In this document: one piece after another, positions 1-5,467 of the stretch
How the letters are laid out: every line of letters begins with the position of its first letter
Position numbering within the stretch: the first letter of the stretch is position 1
Assembly: GCA_031290725.1 (NCBI GenBank)
Contig: JAITMZ010000057.1
Location: 1-5,518, forward strand
Direction: 5' to 3'
Source of the DNA: Spirochaetaceae bacterium
Lineage (GTDB): Bacteria; Spirochaetota; Spirochaetia; Treponematales; Treponemataceae
DNA: 5,518 nt
Made by a program: the position numbers and the translations under genes
The notes under the pieces: generated by a model
Databases searched by the model: none
The model's input: the letters and a program-made list of their open reading frames with translations, nothing else
Told to the model about the DNA's origin: nothing

Positions 1-2217
1 GGTTTTCAGTATCGACGAGATGGTGTTCACGCTCACCCCGGCAGCAGCGGCGGCGTCGGTGTTTACAAAAATTTCATACCGGGGGCTGCCGTTTTCCATG
101 TCCGTGTCCGCGTCGGTGAGCCGGGGTACCCGGGCCTTGATCAAGGCGACGATCTGGTTTGCCACCTGTGAAGCGCCATCGGCGTCGTCGGAGATCAGGT
201 CGATAGTGATGCTGCTGGCGGTGCGGCTGGGGCCCCGGCCTGCGGTAAAAACGATTCGTACGTCGCTCCAGGCCTGCACGTAGGGCACCAGCCGCTGCCG
301 TATTTCCGCGGGATTCATGGTTTGGTCCTTCAGTTTTGGCAGGTTGATCTGAATTGACCCGGAATTGCTAGTGCCGGTGTTCAGTACGATGGTTTTGTAG
401 GCCTCCCGGGGCATCTCCTTAAGAATGATGTCCTGGAAATCAAACAGGTATTTCCGTACCAGTTCCGTGTTGGTTCCCGTGGGGAGGGTGATGGTCACGT
501 TCATCTGCTCGTCGGTGTTGGAAGGCGGGGTCAGGTTCATGCCCATAGAGCCGAACTGCTGCATCGCAATCACAAAGACCGAATACGCCAAGGCCAGCAC
601 TAAAAGCCGGTTTTTCAGGCAAAACCGGAGCACCCGGGCATAGCCGATTTCCAGACCCCCGATGGCCCGGACGAACAGGTTGTCCAATGCGGCGATCACG
701 GGATTTTTGATGGGCTTCTGGGTGCGGGTGTTGATATGCAGAATGCTCCCGCACAGCGCCGGCACCAGGGTCACCGACACGATCAGCGACGCCACCAGGG
801 ACACCACCACGGTGATCACCACCTCCTGAAACATCTGGCCGTACATCTCCAGGTCGGCACGGTAAATCAGAATTGGCACAAACACGCAGATGGTGGTGAG
901 GGACGACGCCATGATCGCCAGAATCATGTTCCGGCTTCCCAGCACCGCGGCGACGGCGGATTTTTCTCCCCAGCTCCGCCGCTTATTGATGTTTTCGATG
1001 ATCACAATGGACGAGTCCACGGTCATGCCCATCCCCAGAATCAAGCCCGACATGGTCATCAGGTTGATGGTGAGCTCCATCATGGACATCACCATCAGAG
1101 TCACCAGGATGGAAATGGGAATACAAAAACCGATGATCAGCGAAATTTTGAAATTCCGCAAAAATAGGAATATCACCAGCATGGTCAACAGGATGCCCTG
1201 GAGACCCGCCGAGTAGACCTCGTTCATAGTGGAGTCGATCAAAGAAGTGTCATCGCTGATGACCTCAACTTTCACTCCCCGGGGCAGGTTGGCGTCGATC
1301 TCCGGCAACGCCCGGTGCACTGCCTTGGAAATGGACGAGGGGTTGCTCCCGGATTCGTTGGTGATGGCGATGTATATCCCCGGCTCGCCGTTGATATACA
1401 CCCGGCGGGTATTTTTTGGGGCGTATTCGTACACCGTGGCAACGTCGTCCAGGCGCACCGTGGCGGTACTGTCCGCGGCGGTGGTGATGATGGTGTTGCG
1501 AATGTCGTCCAGGGTCTTGAAGTATTCATCGGTGATGATCTCGTAGTCCATGGTTTCCTGGGTGATGGTACCGTTTGACACCTGCACGTTTCGGGCCGCC
1601 AAGGCGCTCATCACCGTGGTAAGGGTGATCCCATAGGCCTCCAGACGGTTGTTGTTCACGTCCACCCGGATTTTCATATCCGCTCCGCCCCACACGTCCG
1701 CAGAGGCCACGCCGCCCACCCGTTCCAGCAGGGGCTGCACCGTGTCCTCCGCCTCGGTCTTCAGATCCTCCAGGCTCATGTCCCCCACCAGGGCCAGAAA
1801 CATGATGGGCCGGGCGTTGTTGTCGAACTTCATCACCGAGGGGGTGCCGCAGTTGTCCGGCAGGGCGTTCAGCACCCGGGTGAGCGCCGAGTTGATGTCG
1901 TTTATCGCCTCGTCGATGTTTTTTTTGTAGGAAAAGTTGAGGCGTACCACGCTCCGGCCATTGGACGACGTGGAGGTGATTTCTTGCAGGTCCGGCACCC
2001 GGCGGAGCTGGTTCACGATCACCTTGGTGACGGTTTTGTCGATCTCGTCGGGCCCCACGTTTTCGTAGGTGGTCATCACGGAGACCACCGGGCGGGTGGC
2101 GTCGGGATACAGGGCGACCCCCAGGCGCGGCACAAACACCGCAGCGATAACACAAACGAGCACGTACACCATGGTGATGGTCACCGGTTTCCGTACCGAC
2201 AACTCGGATATATTCAC
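1..2217 (-). CDS. RND efflux permease, HAE1-like, C-terminus beyond window (partial)
   Basis: Inner-membrane proton-driven transporter of the AcrB/HAE1 type, which normally works as a trimer with a membrane-fusion protein and an outer-membrane channel to expel drugs, lipophilic compounds or metabolites. I translated 739 uninterrupted codons from GTG 2217 to base 1; full family members are about 1,020-1,050 residues, so roughly 300 are missing. The N-terminus MNISELSVRKPV matches the family start. TM1 is about residues 13-33, porter segments about 40-335, TM2-TM6 about 338-488 (ending TLVPALCG, like AcrB TLTPALCA), TM7 about 537-555, then the second porter loop. TM4 reads GMTVDSSIVIIEN (D401, S402) where AcrB has two aspartates. 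The start is fixed by GAGG at 2226-2223, 5 nt upstream, and by an in-frame TAG 15 codons before. The gene follows gatB after 104 nt, with no fusion-protein gene before it. Family assignment is firm; the substrate is unknown. Confidence 0.95.
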   Translation of the reverse strand, partial: MNISELSVRKPVTITMVYVLVCVIAAVFVPRLGVALYPDATRPVVSVMTTYENVGPDEIDKTVTKVIVNQLRRVPDLQEITSTSSNGRSVVRLNFSYKKNIDEAINDINSALTRVLNALPDNCGTPSVMKFDNNARPIMFLALVGDMSLEDLKTEAEDTVQPLLERVGGVASADVWGGADMKIRVDVNNNRLEAYGITLTTVMSALAARNVQVSNGTITQETMDYEIITDEYFKTLDDIRNTIITTAADSTATVRLDDVATVYEYAPKNTRRVYINGEPGIYIAITNESGSNPSSISKAVHRALPEIDANLPRGVKVEVISDDTSLIDSTMNEVYSAGLQGILLTMLVIFLFLRNFKISLIIGFCIPISILVTLMVMSMMELTINLMTMSGLILGMGMTVDSSIVIIENINKRRSWGEKSAVAAVLGSRNMILAIMASSLTTICVFVPILIYRADLEMYGQMFQEVVITVVVSLVASLIVSVTLVPALCGSILHINTRTQKPIKNPVIAALDNLFVRAIGGLEIGYARVLRFCLKNRLLVLALAYSVFVIAMQQFGSMGMNLTPPSNTDEQMNVTITLPTGTNTELVRKYLFDFQDIILKEMPREAYKTIVLNTGTSNSGSIQINLPKLKDQTMNPAEIRQRLVPYVQAWSDVRIVFTAGRGPSRTASSITIDLISDDADGASQVANQIVALIKARVPRLTDADTDMENGSPRYEIFVNTDAAAAAGVSVNTISSILKT

Positions 2218-2222
2218 ATCAA

Positions 2223-2226
2223 CCTC
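2223..2226 (-). promoter_or_regulatory. Shine-Dalgarno deciding the GTG start of the RND gene
   Basis: GAGG, in the context ATGAGGTTGATGTG, lies 5 nt before the GTG at 2217. No in-frame ATG lies between the upstream stop and this GTG, and the resulting N-terminus (MNISELSVRKPV) agrees with RND family starts. This supports GTG rather than the internal ATG at codon 16. Confidence 0.75.
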
Positions 2227-2238
2227 ATTTATCAGCGT

Positions 2239-2244
2239 ATCATA
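2239..2244 (-). promoter_or_regulatory. Possible -10 box for the RND gene
   Basis: TATGAT (5 of 6 matches to TATAAT) lies 21 nt before the GTG start, in the AT-rich gap after gatB. No acceptable -35 hexamer is present 16-18 nt upstream. A second AT-rich candidate, TATATA within CGCTTATATATAG (2272-2260), lies farther upstream. Either could serve, and transcription reading through from gatB is equally possible because no strong terminator separates the genes. Confidence 0.3.
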
Positions 2245-2321
2245 TTTTGCGTTTTGCTTCTATATATAAGCGCTGAATACCGGATAAATTTTTGTTATCG
2301 CGGAAAAAAATTCCTCGTTAA

Positions 2322-3881
2322 TTAGTGCGTCCCTAGTTTTTCCCGCAGCATCTCTGTGGCCGCTTTGGGGTTGGCCTTTCCCCCGGATTTTTGCATTACC
2401 TGCCCCATGAGCCATCCCAGCACGTTGGTTTTCCCCGCATGGTAGCTCGCCACCGGCCCGGGATTCTCATCCAGAACCGCCTCCACGCAGCCCACGATTG
2501 CCCCGGCGTCGCTCTCCTGCGCCATCCCGCGCTCCCGGATGATGTCCGCCGGCAGTGCCCCGGTCTCCAGCATCGCCGTAAACACGTCCTTTGCCTGCCT
2601 GCTGGTGATGACCCCGTCGCTCACCGCATTGGCCAACCCCGCAATGTGCGCCGGAGTGATGTTAATTTCGTCGATAGGGATATTGCGCTGGTTCAACACC
2701 GCCAATAATTCCGCCAAAATCCAGTTGGCAGCCTTTTTGGGTTCCTTGGCGTCCTTTGCCGCCTGTTCAAACCACCGCGACAGGGCGCGGCTTGTGGTGA
2801 GGGTATCCGCATCAAAGCCGCTCAAGCCGTAGTCCCGCTTAAACCGAAGGCGCTTCGCTTCAGGAAGCTCTCCAACCCGGCCTTTCGCCTTTTGGATAAA
2901 CTCTTGGGACACAAAAAAAGGCTTGATGTCCGGCTCTACCACAAAGCGGTAGTCTACAAAGGAATTTTTGGTGCGCTGAGCCACCGTAACTCCCTTGACC
3001 TCGTCCCAGCCCAGGGTATTTTTGTAACCCGCCACAAAGGGCACGGGGTTCCGCTCATACTCGGCGGTCTGCCGGGCGGTCTCATAGGCGCAGGCATCCC
3101 GGATTGACCGAAAAGAATTGAGGTTTTTGATCTCCGAAATGGGGGTATGATGCACCGTGCCGCCCTCATGGAGCGCCAAGTTGATGTTTACGTCGCAGCG
3201 CATGTTCCCTTCCTCCAGGTTGCCTGCGGTGACTCCCACGTAGCGAAGGATTTCCTGTACGGTCTGCATGAATAACGCCGCCTCCTCCGCCGACGCGATG
3301 TCCGGCCTGGTGACGATCTCGATAAGCGGCGATCCGCAGCGATTGTAGTCGATGTAGCTGTGGTTGCCCTCCAGGTGCAGGCTTTTCCCCGCGTCCTCCT
3401 CCAGGTGAATCCGCTCCACCCGAATCCTGCGGTACGCATCTCCGCCGCCTGAATCCCCATCCCCCGGGACTACGCAGGTTTCGCCGTCAAAGTTTGCCGG
3501 ACGGAAATTTCTGCCTCCGGGACGCTGGCTTTCCGGCAGTTTCGCCATCGCCAAGTCCACAAAGCCGCCGGCACACAGGGGAATATCGTACTGGGTGATC
3601 TGGTAGCCCTTGGACAGGTCGGGATAAAAGTAGTGTTTCCGGTCAAACTTGGTGTACCCGGCGATGGCGCAGTTCAAGGCCAGTCCCGCCGCGGCCCCCA
3701 GTTCCACGTAGTCCCGGCTTACCCGCGGCATGGCCCCCGGAAGCCCCAGACACACCGGACACACCCGGGAGTCCGGTAACCCGCCATAGCGATTTTCGCA
3801 GGCGCAGAAAGCCTTGGTTTTGGTGAGCAACTGGCAGTGGATTTCCACCCCGATGACCACCTCGCATTTGTCGATATTCAT
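2322..3881 (-). CDS. gatB: Aspartyl/glutamyl-tRNA(Asn/Gln) amidotransferase subunit B
   Basis: GatB is the tRNA-binding and kinase subunit of cytoplasmic GatCAB. It phosphorylates the misacylated Glu-tRNA(Gln) or Asp-tRNA(Asn), and the activated group is amidated with ammonia delivered from GatA. The 519-residue product starts with the family motif VVIGVEIHCQL. The zinc ligands C26, C28, C41 and C44 are present, followed by the signature FDRKHYFYPDLSKGYQITQYD (about 79-99), RIHLEEDAGK (157-166), EIKNLNSFR (250-258) and DYRFVVEPDI (310-319). The helical and YqeY-like tail domains follow, including NPGPVASYHAGKTNVLGWLMG (about 473-493). The protein is longer than the usual roughly 475-485 because of an insertion of about 34 residues around 111-151, rich in Gly and Asp. 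The start is supported by GAGGAG (3891-3886), 4 nt upstream. No gatA or gatC adjoins it. Identity is very secure. Confidence 0.98.
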   Translation of the reverse strand: MNIDKCEVVIGVEIHCQLLTKTKAFCACENRYGGLPDSRVCPVCLGLPGAMPRVSRDYVELGAAAGLALNCAIAGYTKFDRKHYFYPDLSKGYQITQYDIPLCAGGFVDLAMAKLPESQRPGGRNFRPANFDGETCVVPGDGDSGGGDAYRRIRVERIHLEEDAGKSLHLEGNHSYIDYNRCGSPLIEIVTRPDIASAEEAALFMQTVQEILRYVGVTAGNLEEGNMRCDVNINLALHEGGTVHHTPISEIKNLNSFRSIRDACAYETARQTAEYERNPVPFVAGYKNTLGWDEVKGVTVAQRTKNSFVDYRFVVEPDIKPFFVSQEFIQKAKGRVGELPEAKRLRFKRDYGLSGFDADTLTTSRALSRWFEQAAKDAKEPKKAANWILAELLAVLNQRNIPIDEINITPAHIAGLANAVSDGVITSRQAKDVFTAMLETGALPADIIRERGMAQESDAGAIVGCVEAVLDENPGPVASYHAGKTNVLGWLMGQVMQKSGGKANPKAATEMLREKLGTH

Positions 3882-3885
3882 TCTG

Positions 3886-3891
3886 CTCCTC
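3886..3891 (-). promoter_or_regulatory. Shine-Dalgarno of gatB
   Basis: GAGGAG lies 4 nt before the ATG at 3881. The spacing is slightly short but the match to the anti-Shine-Dalgarno is strong. It supports the chosen start, which also gives the conserved N-terminus of the family. Confidence 0.7.
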
Positions 3892-3929
3892 GTATTTATA
3901 AGCGATATTTACAAACGCCGTTCACAAAA

Positions 3930-3945
3930 ATCGTTCATAAACGAT
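3930..3945. promoter_or_regulatory. Inverted repeat upstream of gatB, possible operator
   Basis: A perfect 6-bp inverted repeat, ATCGTT-CATA-AACGAT, lies about 49 bp before the gatB start in AT-rich DNA. It overlaps one of three copies of CGATATT (3872-3878, 3903-3909, 3942-3948; AATATCG on the coding strand). The symmetry and its upstream position suggest a protein-binding site, but no known operator consensus is recognised and short AT-rich palindromes arise by chance. Confidence 0.25.
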
Positions 3946-3975
3946 ATTGATAAATTTGGTTCCCTATAAACTTTT

Positions 3976-4017
3976 CGCTGGAAACCCCGGCCTTGACAGG
4001 CCTTCGTTGTGCCAGCG
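3976..4017 (-). repeat. Nested inverted repeat, possible RNA stem-loop
   Basis: An inner hairpin, GGCCT-GTCA-AGGCC (4002-3989), is enclosed by an outer perfect 6-bp pair, CGCTGG (4017-4012) with CCAGCG (3981-3976). No T-run follows directly, so a classic intrinsic terminator is unlikely. It could be a 3' end stabiliser of the clpP-hydrolase mRNA, a leader structure of gatB, or chance pairing. Confidence 0.3.
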
Positions 4018-4035
4018 GCTTTTCAACCGTGCGGT

Positions 4036-4069
4036 AAAAATCCCTCGTTTTTCAGCGTATCCCAGGGAC
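4036..4069 (-). terminator. Weak candidate intrinsic terminator after the hydrolase gene
   Basis: Six nucleotides after the hydrolase stop codon, TCCCT (4068-4064) can pair with AGGGA (4045-4041), extended by a G-T wobble, and five T follow at once (4040-4036). The loop of 18 nt is large and the stem short, so efficiency would be modest. An overlapping alternative hairpin, GTATC (4074-4070) with GATAC (4061-4057), has TCCCT in its loop and would compete. The position at an operon end supports the call. Confidence 0.35.
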
Positions 4070-4075
4070 GATACC

Positions 4076-4768
4076 CTAATACTTGTCCATAGCCAGACTG
4101 AACCCGTAGGCTTCGTGGCCGGTGAAAACCCGGGTGTTGTCCGGTAGCTCAAACAGCCGTTTCAGGCTTGCCCGCATGTCCTTTTCGCTGCCGCCGGTCA
4201 GGTCGGTACGACCCCAAGTGCCCCGGAACAGGGTGTCCCCGGAGAGCAGCAGGTTTTCCGTCTGGTTGTAGAAGCACACCGAACCGGGGGTGTGCCCGGG
4301 GGTGTGCAGTGTCCGCCAGAGCGCGGCGGCGGCGCGCAGTTCCGGTGTCTCCTGGGGGATCAGCTTGTCCAAGGCGGCCCCTTCACCCAGCAGTACGTCC
4401 GGCGCGGGCAGCCCCTGCATGGCTTCCCCCAAGCCGGCGATGCCGTAGAGGCGCATCTCCGTAAGAAACGCCTGATCCATGTCGGGTCCGAAGCCGTTCT
4501 TGTCCGCCGGGTGAATCCCTACGGGAATCCCCGGAAAGGCGCCGCACACCGCAGCCAGCCCCAGCACGTGGTCGAAGTGCCGGTGGGTCAGGGCCACCGC
4601 TACTGCACGCATGTTGCGGGTCCGCAGTTCTTTCACGATTTGCTCCCCCGAATCCCCCGGATCCGCCACGATTACCGGCACAGGGCCGCTGCCGCAAGGT
4701 TTGATCAGGGGGATGAAGTAGGTATTTACCGCCAGATCGCCGGTGGGAAAGGTTACCAGTTCTGTCAT
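4076..4768 (-). CDS. Metallo-beta-lactamase-fold hydrolase, glyoxalase II-like
   Basis: A 230-residue binuclear-metal hydrolase of the MBL superfamily. The complete metal-ligand set of glyoxalase II-like enzymes is visible: THRHFDH (H62, H64, D66, H67), TPGHTPGS (H159), LSGDTLF (D178) and FTGHEA (H218). No signal peptide is seen, so it is probably cytoplasmic. Glyoxalase II relatives cleave S-D-lactoylglutathione or other thioesters; the substrate here cannot be told. The C-terminus is short: GHEAYGFSLAMDKY replaces the common GHGP-type ending and its tail. The gene begins 8 nt after clpP, with a purine-rich ribosome site (AGGGGGA) that overlaps the clpP stop, so it is co-transcribed and probably translationally coupled. 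The frame stays open far upstream inside clpP, but the homologous part begins at MTELVTFPTGDLAVNTYF, typical of the family. Superfamily is certain, exact function is not. Confidence 0.93.
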   Translation of the reverse strand: MTELVTFPTGDLAVNTYFIPLIKPCGSGPVPVIVADPGDSGEQIVKELRTRNMRAVAVALTHRHFDHVLGLAAVCGAFPGIPVGIHPADKNGFGPDMDQAFLTEMRLYGIAGLGEAMQGLPAPDVLLGEGAALDKLIPQETPELRAAAALWRTLHTPGHTPGSVCFYNQTENLLLSGDTLFRGTWGRTDLTGGSEKDMRASLKRLFELPDNTRVFTGHEAYGFSLAMDKY

Positions 4769-4771
4769 ATT

Positions 4772-4778
4772 TCCCCCT
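4772..4778 (-). promoter_or_regulatory. Ribosome site of the hydrolase overlapping the clpP stop
   Basis: AGGGGGA begins inside the clpP TAG stop and lies 3 nt before the hydrolase ATG at 4768. This decides the ATG start against the much longer upstream-open frame and implies that ribosomes finishing clpP can restart on the hydrolase. Confidence 0.55.
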
Positions 4779-5394
4779 AGCCCAAGTCGGCCCGTTTTTC
4801 GGCGATCCGGCTCACCAAGCCGTACTCCATGGCCTCGGCGGCGTTGAGCCAATGATCCCGGTCGGTGTCCTTTTCCACCACCTCCAGGGGCTTGCCGGTT
4901 TCCGCCGCGATGAGGACGTTGATCTTCTTCCTCATCTTTTCGATCTCTAGGGCGTGGATCTCGATGTCCGTGGCCACGCCTTTGTACCCACCCAAGGGTT
5001 GGTGTATCAGGTAATGGCTGTTGGGCAGGGCAATCCGGCGCTCCCGTGGGGCTGCCAGCAGGATCAAAGCCCCCGCGCTGGCCACCAGTCCCATGCCGAT
5101 GGTCCACACCGATGCGCCGATAAAACGGATCATGTCAAAAATCGCGTAACCCGCGTCCACGTCACCCCCAGGGGAGTCGATGAATAGATGTATCGGCTTT
5201 TTTGATTCCGATTCCAGCACCAGGAGCTGCCGTACGATTTTTTCCGACAAATCCTTATTCACCTCCCCGGCCAGCAAAATTTGCCGGGTTTTCATAAACT
5301 TGGAAACCAGCGGGTCGGGCATCTCCACCCGGGGGATTTTTTCCGGAGGGGTTTCCTCGTCATCGTTGTAGATTCTATCGATTCGATTTTTCAT
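4777..5394 (-). CDS. clpP: ATP-dependent Clp protease proteolytic subunit (ClpP-family serine protease)
   Basis: Cytoplasmic serine peptidase that forms the barrel of Clp proteases and degrades proteins unfolded by a ClpX- or ClpA/C-type ATPase. From the start at 5394 the product has 205 residues, close to the family norm. The triad is intact: S106 in GLVASAGA, H131 in PNSHYLIHQPLGG, and D180 in DTDRD. The oxyanion/strand motif FIDSPGGDVDAGYAIFDMIRF and the segment GVATDIEIHALEI are also conserved. The nucleophile context ASAGA differs from the usual ASMGA, the end reads YGLVSRI where E. coli has YGLVDSI, and the N-terminal axial region is divergent. These features recall the second ClpP type of spirochaetes. 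An ATG six codons earlier (5412) is possible but has no ribosome site and overlaps the promoter candidate, whereas GAGG lies 8 nt before 5394. No tig or clpX adjoins in the window; the downstream partner is an MBL hydrolase. Family certain, paralogue type inferred. Confidence 0.96.
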   Translation of the reverse strand: MKNRIDRIYNDDEETPPEKIPRVEMPDPLVSKFMKTRQILLAGEVNKDLSEKIVRQLLVLESESKKPIHLFIDSPGGDVDAGYAIFDMIRFIGASVWTIGMGLVASAGALILLAAPRERRIALPNSHYLIHQPLGGYKGVATDIEIHALEIEKMRKKINVLIAAETGKPLEVVEKDTDRDHWLNAAEAMEYGLVSRIAEKRADLG

Positions 5395-5402
5395 TAAAAA
5401 TA

Positions 5403-5406
5403 CCTC
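5403..5406 (-). promoter_or_regulatory. Shine-Dalgarno deciding the clpP start
   Basis: GAGG within GGATGAGGTA lies 8 nt before the ATG at 5394. Nothing comparable precedes the ATG at 5412, which favours the shorter protein. Confidence 0.65.
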
Positions 5407-5412
5407 ATCCAT

Positions 5413-5441
5413 AATGTATCAAATGGTAGCAAAAATGACAA
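5413..5441 (-). promoter_or_regulatory. Candidate housekeeping-sigma promoter of the clpP operon
   Basis: A -35 box TTGTCA (5441-5436, 5 of 6 to TTGACA) and a -10 box TACATT (5418-5413, 4 of 6 to TATAAT) are separated by exactly 17 nt. The predicted start of transcription, near 5406, lies beside the ribosome site, so the leader would be extremely short. That is a caveat, although it fits the ATG at 5394 and excludes the ATG at 5412. An alternative -10, TATAGT (5480-5475), lies farther upstream without a -35. Confidence 0.45.
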
Positions 5442-5467
5442 GCCTGGGATTCTAGCGCCTGGGATTC
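5442..5467 (-). repeat. Perfect 11-bp direct repeat upstream of clpP
   Basis: GAATCCCAGGC occurs twice (5467-5457 and 5452-5442), separated by GCTA, giving a 15-bp period. The second copy ends exactly where the candidate -35 box begins. A tandem arrangement next to a promoter resembles the layout of direct-repeat operators, but the sequence does not match CtsR or CIRCE heat-shock sites. It could also be a recent 15-bp tandem duplication. Confidence 0.6.

Larger units (their letters stand above)
2218..2321. other. AT-rich gatB-RND intergenic region
   Basis: This 104-nt spacer holds no plausible gene. Just after the gatB stop there is a short imperfect inverted repeat (GGAA, five T, TTCC; minus strand 2311-2299). 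Its T-run sits in the loop rather than after the stem, so it does not look like a working intrinsic terminator. The CGCTTATA box (2272-2265) shared with the other upstream regions lies here. Confidence 0.6.
3882..4075. other. Hydrolase-gatB intergenic region (194 nt)
   Basis: No gene is supported here; the short open frames on both strands show no recognisable protein. The hydrolase-proximal half holds a weak terminator-like hairpin (4036-4069) and a nested inverted repeat (3976-4017). The gatB-proximal half is AT-rich and holds the inverted repeat at 3930-3945, the CGATATT repeats, the CGCTTATA box (3904-3897) and the gatB ribosome site. It probably contains the end of the clpP-hydrolase transcript and the gatB promoter. 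Confidence 0.55.

Noticed and set aside
736..1167. 143-codon plus-strand frame rich in His, Gln and Gly
   Set aside because: It lies wholly antisense to the RND coding region; the composition is what ATC/ATG/GTG-rich membrane codons give on the other strand, and it has no recognisable domain.
1526..2155. 209-codon minus-strand frame inside the RND gene
   Set aside because: It is out of frame with the 739-codon RND frame, which has clear family motifs. The frame is Arg/Gly/Pro-rich, typical of a shifted reading of GC-rich DNA.
2214..2228. Four-codon ORF (MRLM) overlapping the RND GTG start
   Set aside because: Its ATG sits on the ribosome site itself and has no site of its own; it is most likely incidental to the sequence GAGGTTGATGTGA.
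2299..2311. GGAA-T5-TTCC after gatB as an intrinsic terminator
   Set aside because: The stem is only 4 bp of mixed composition and the T-run lies in the loop, not 3' of the stem.
3947..4152. Small overlapping ORFs on both strands between the hydrolase and gatB
   Set aside because: Neither shows a ribosome site with good spacing or any recognisable motif, and they overlap the hairpins and the end of the hydrolase gene.
4292..4780. 162-codon plus-strand frame antisense to the hydrolase
   Set aside because: It mirrors the hydrolase gene, whose complete set of metal ligands proves the coding strand.
4769..5107. N-terminal extension of the hydrolase frame into clpP
   Set aside because: The frame is open by chance through clpP, the extension is Arg/Gly/Pro-rich without homology, and the ribosome site and conserved N-terminus point to the ATG at 4768.
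5395..5412. Earlier ATG start for clpP at 5412
   Set aside because: It has no ribosome site and directly follows the -10 candidate, so it would lie upstream of the predicted transcript start.
5442..5467. CtsR or CIRCE heat-shock operator upstream of clpP
   Set aside because: The repeats do not contain GGTCAAA heptads or the TTAGCACTC inverted repeat; only the general tandem layout is similar.
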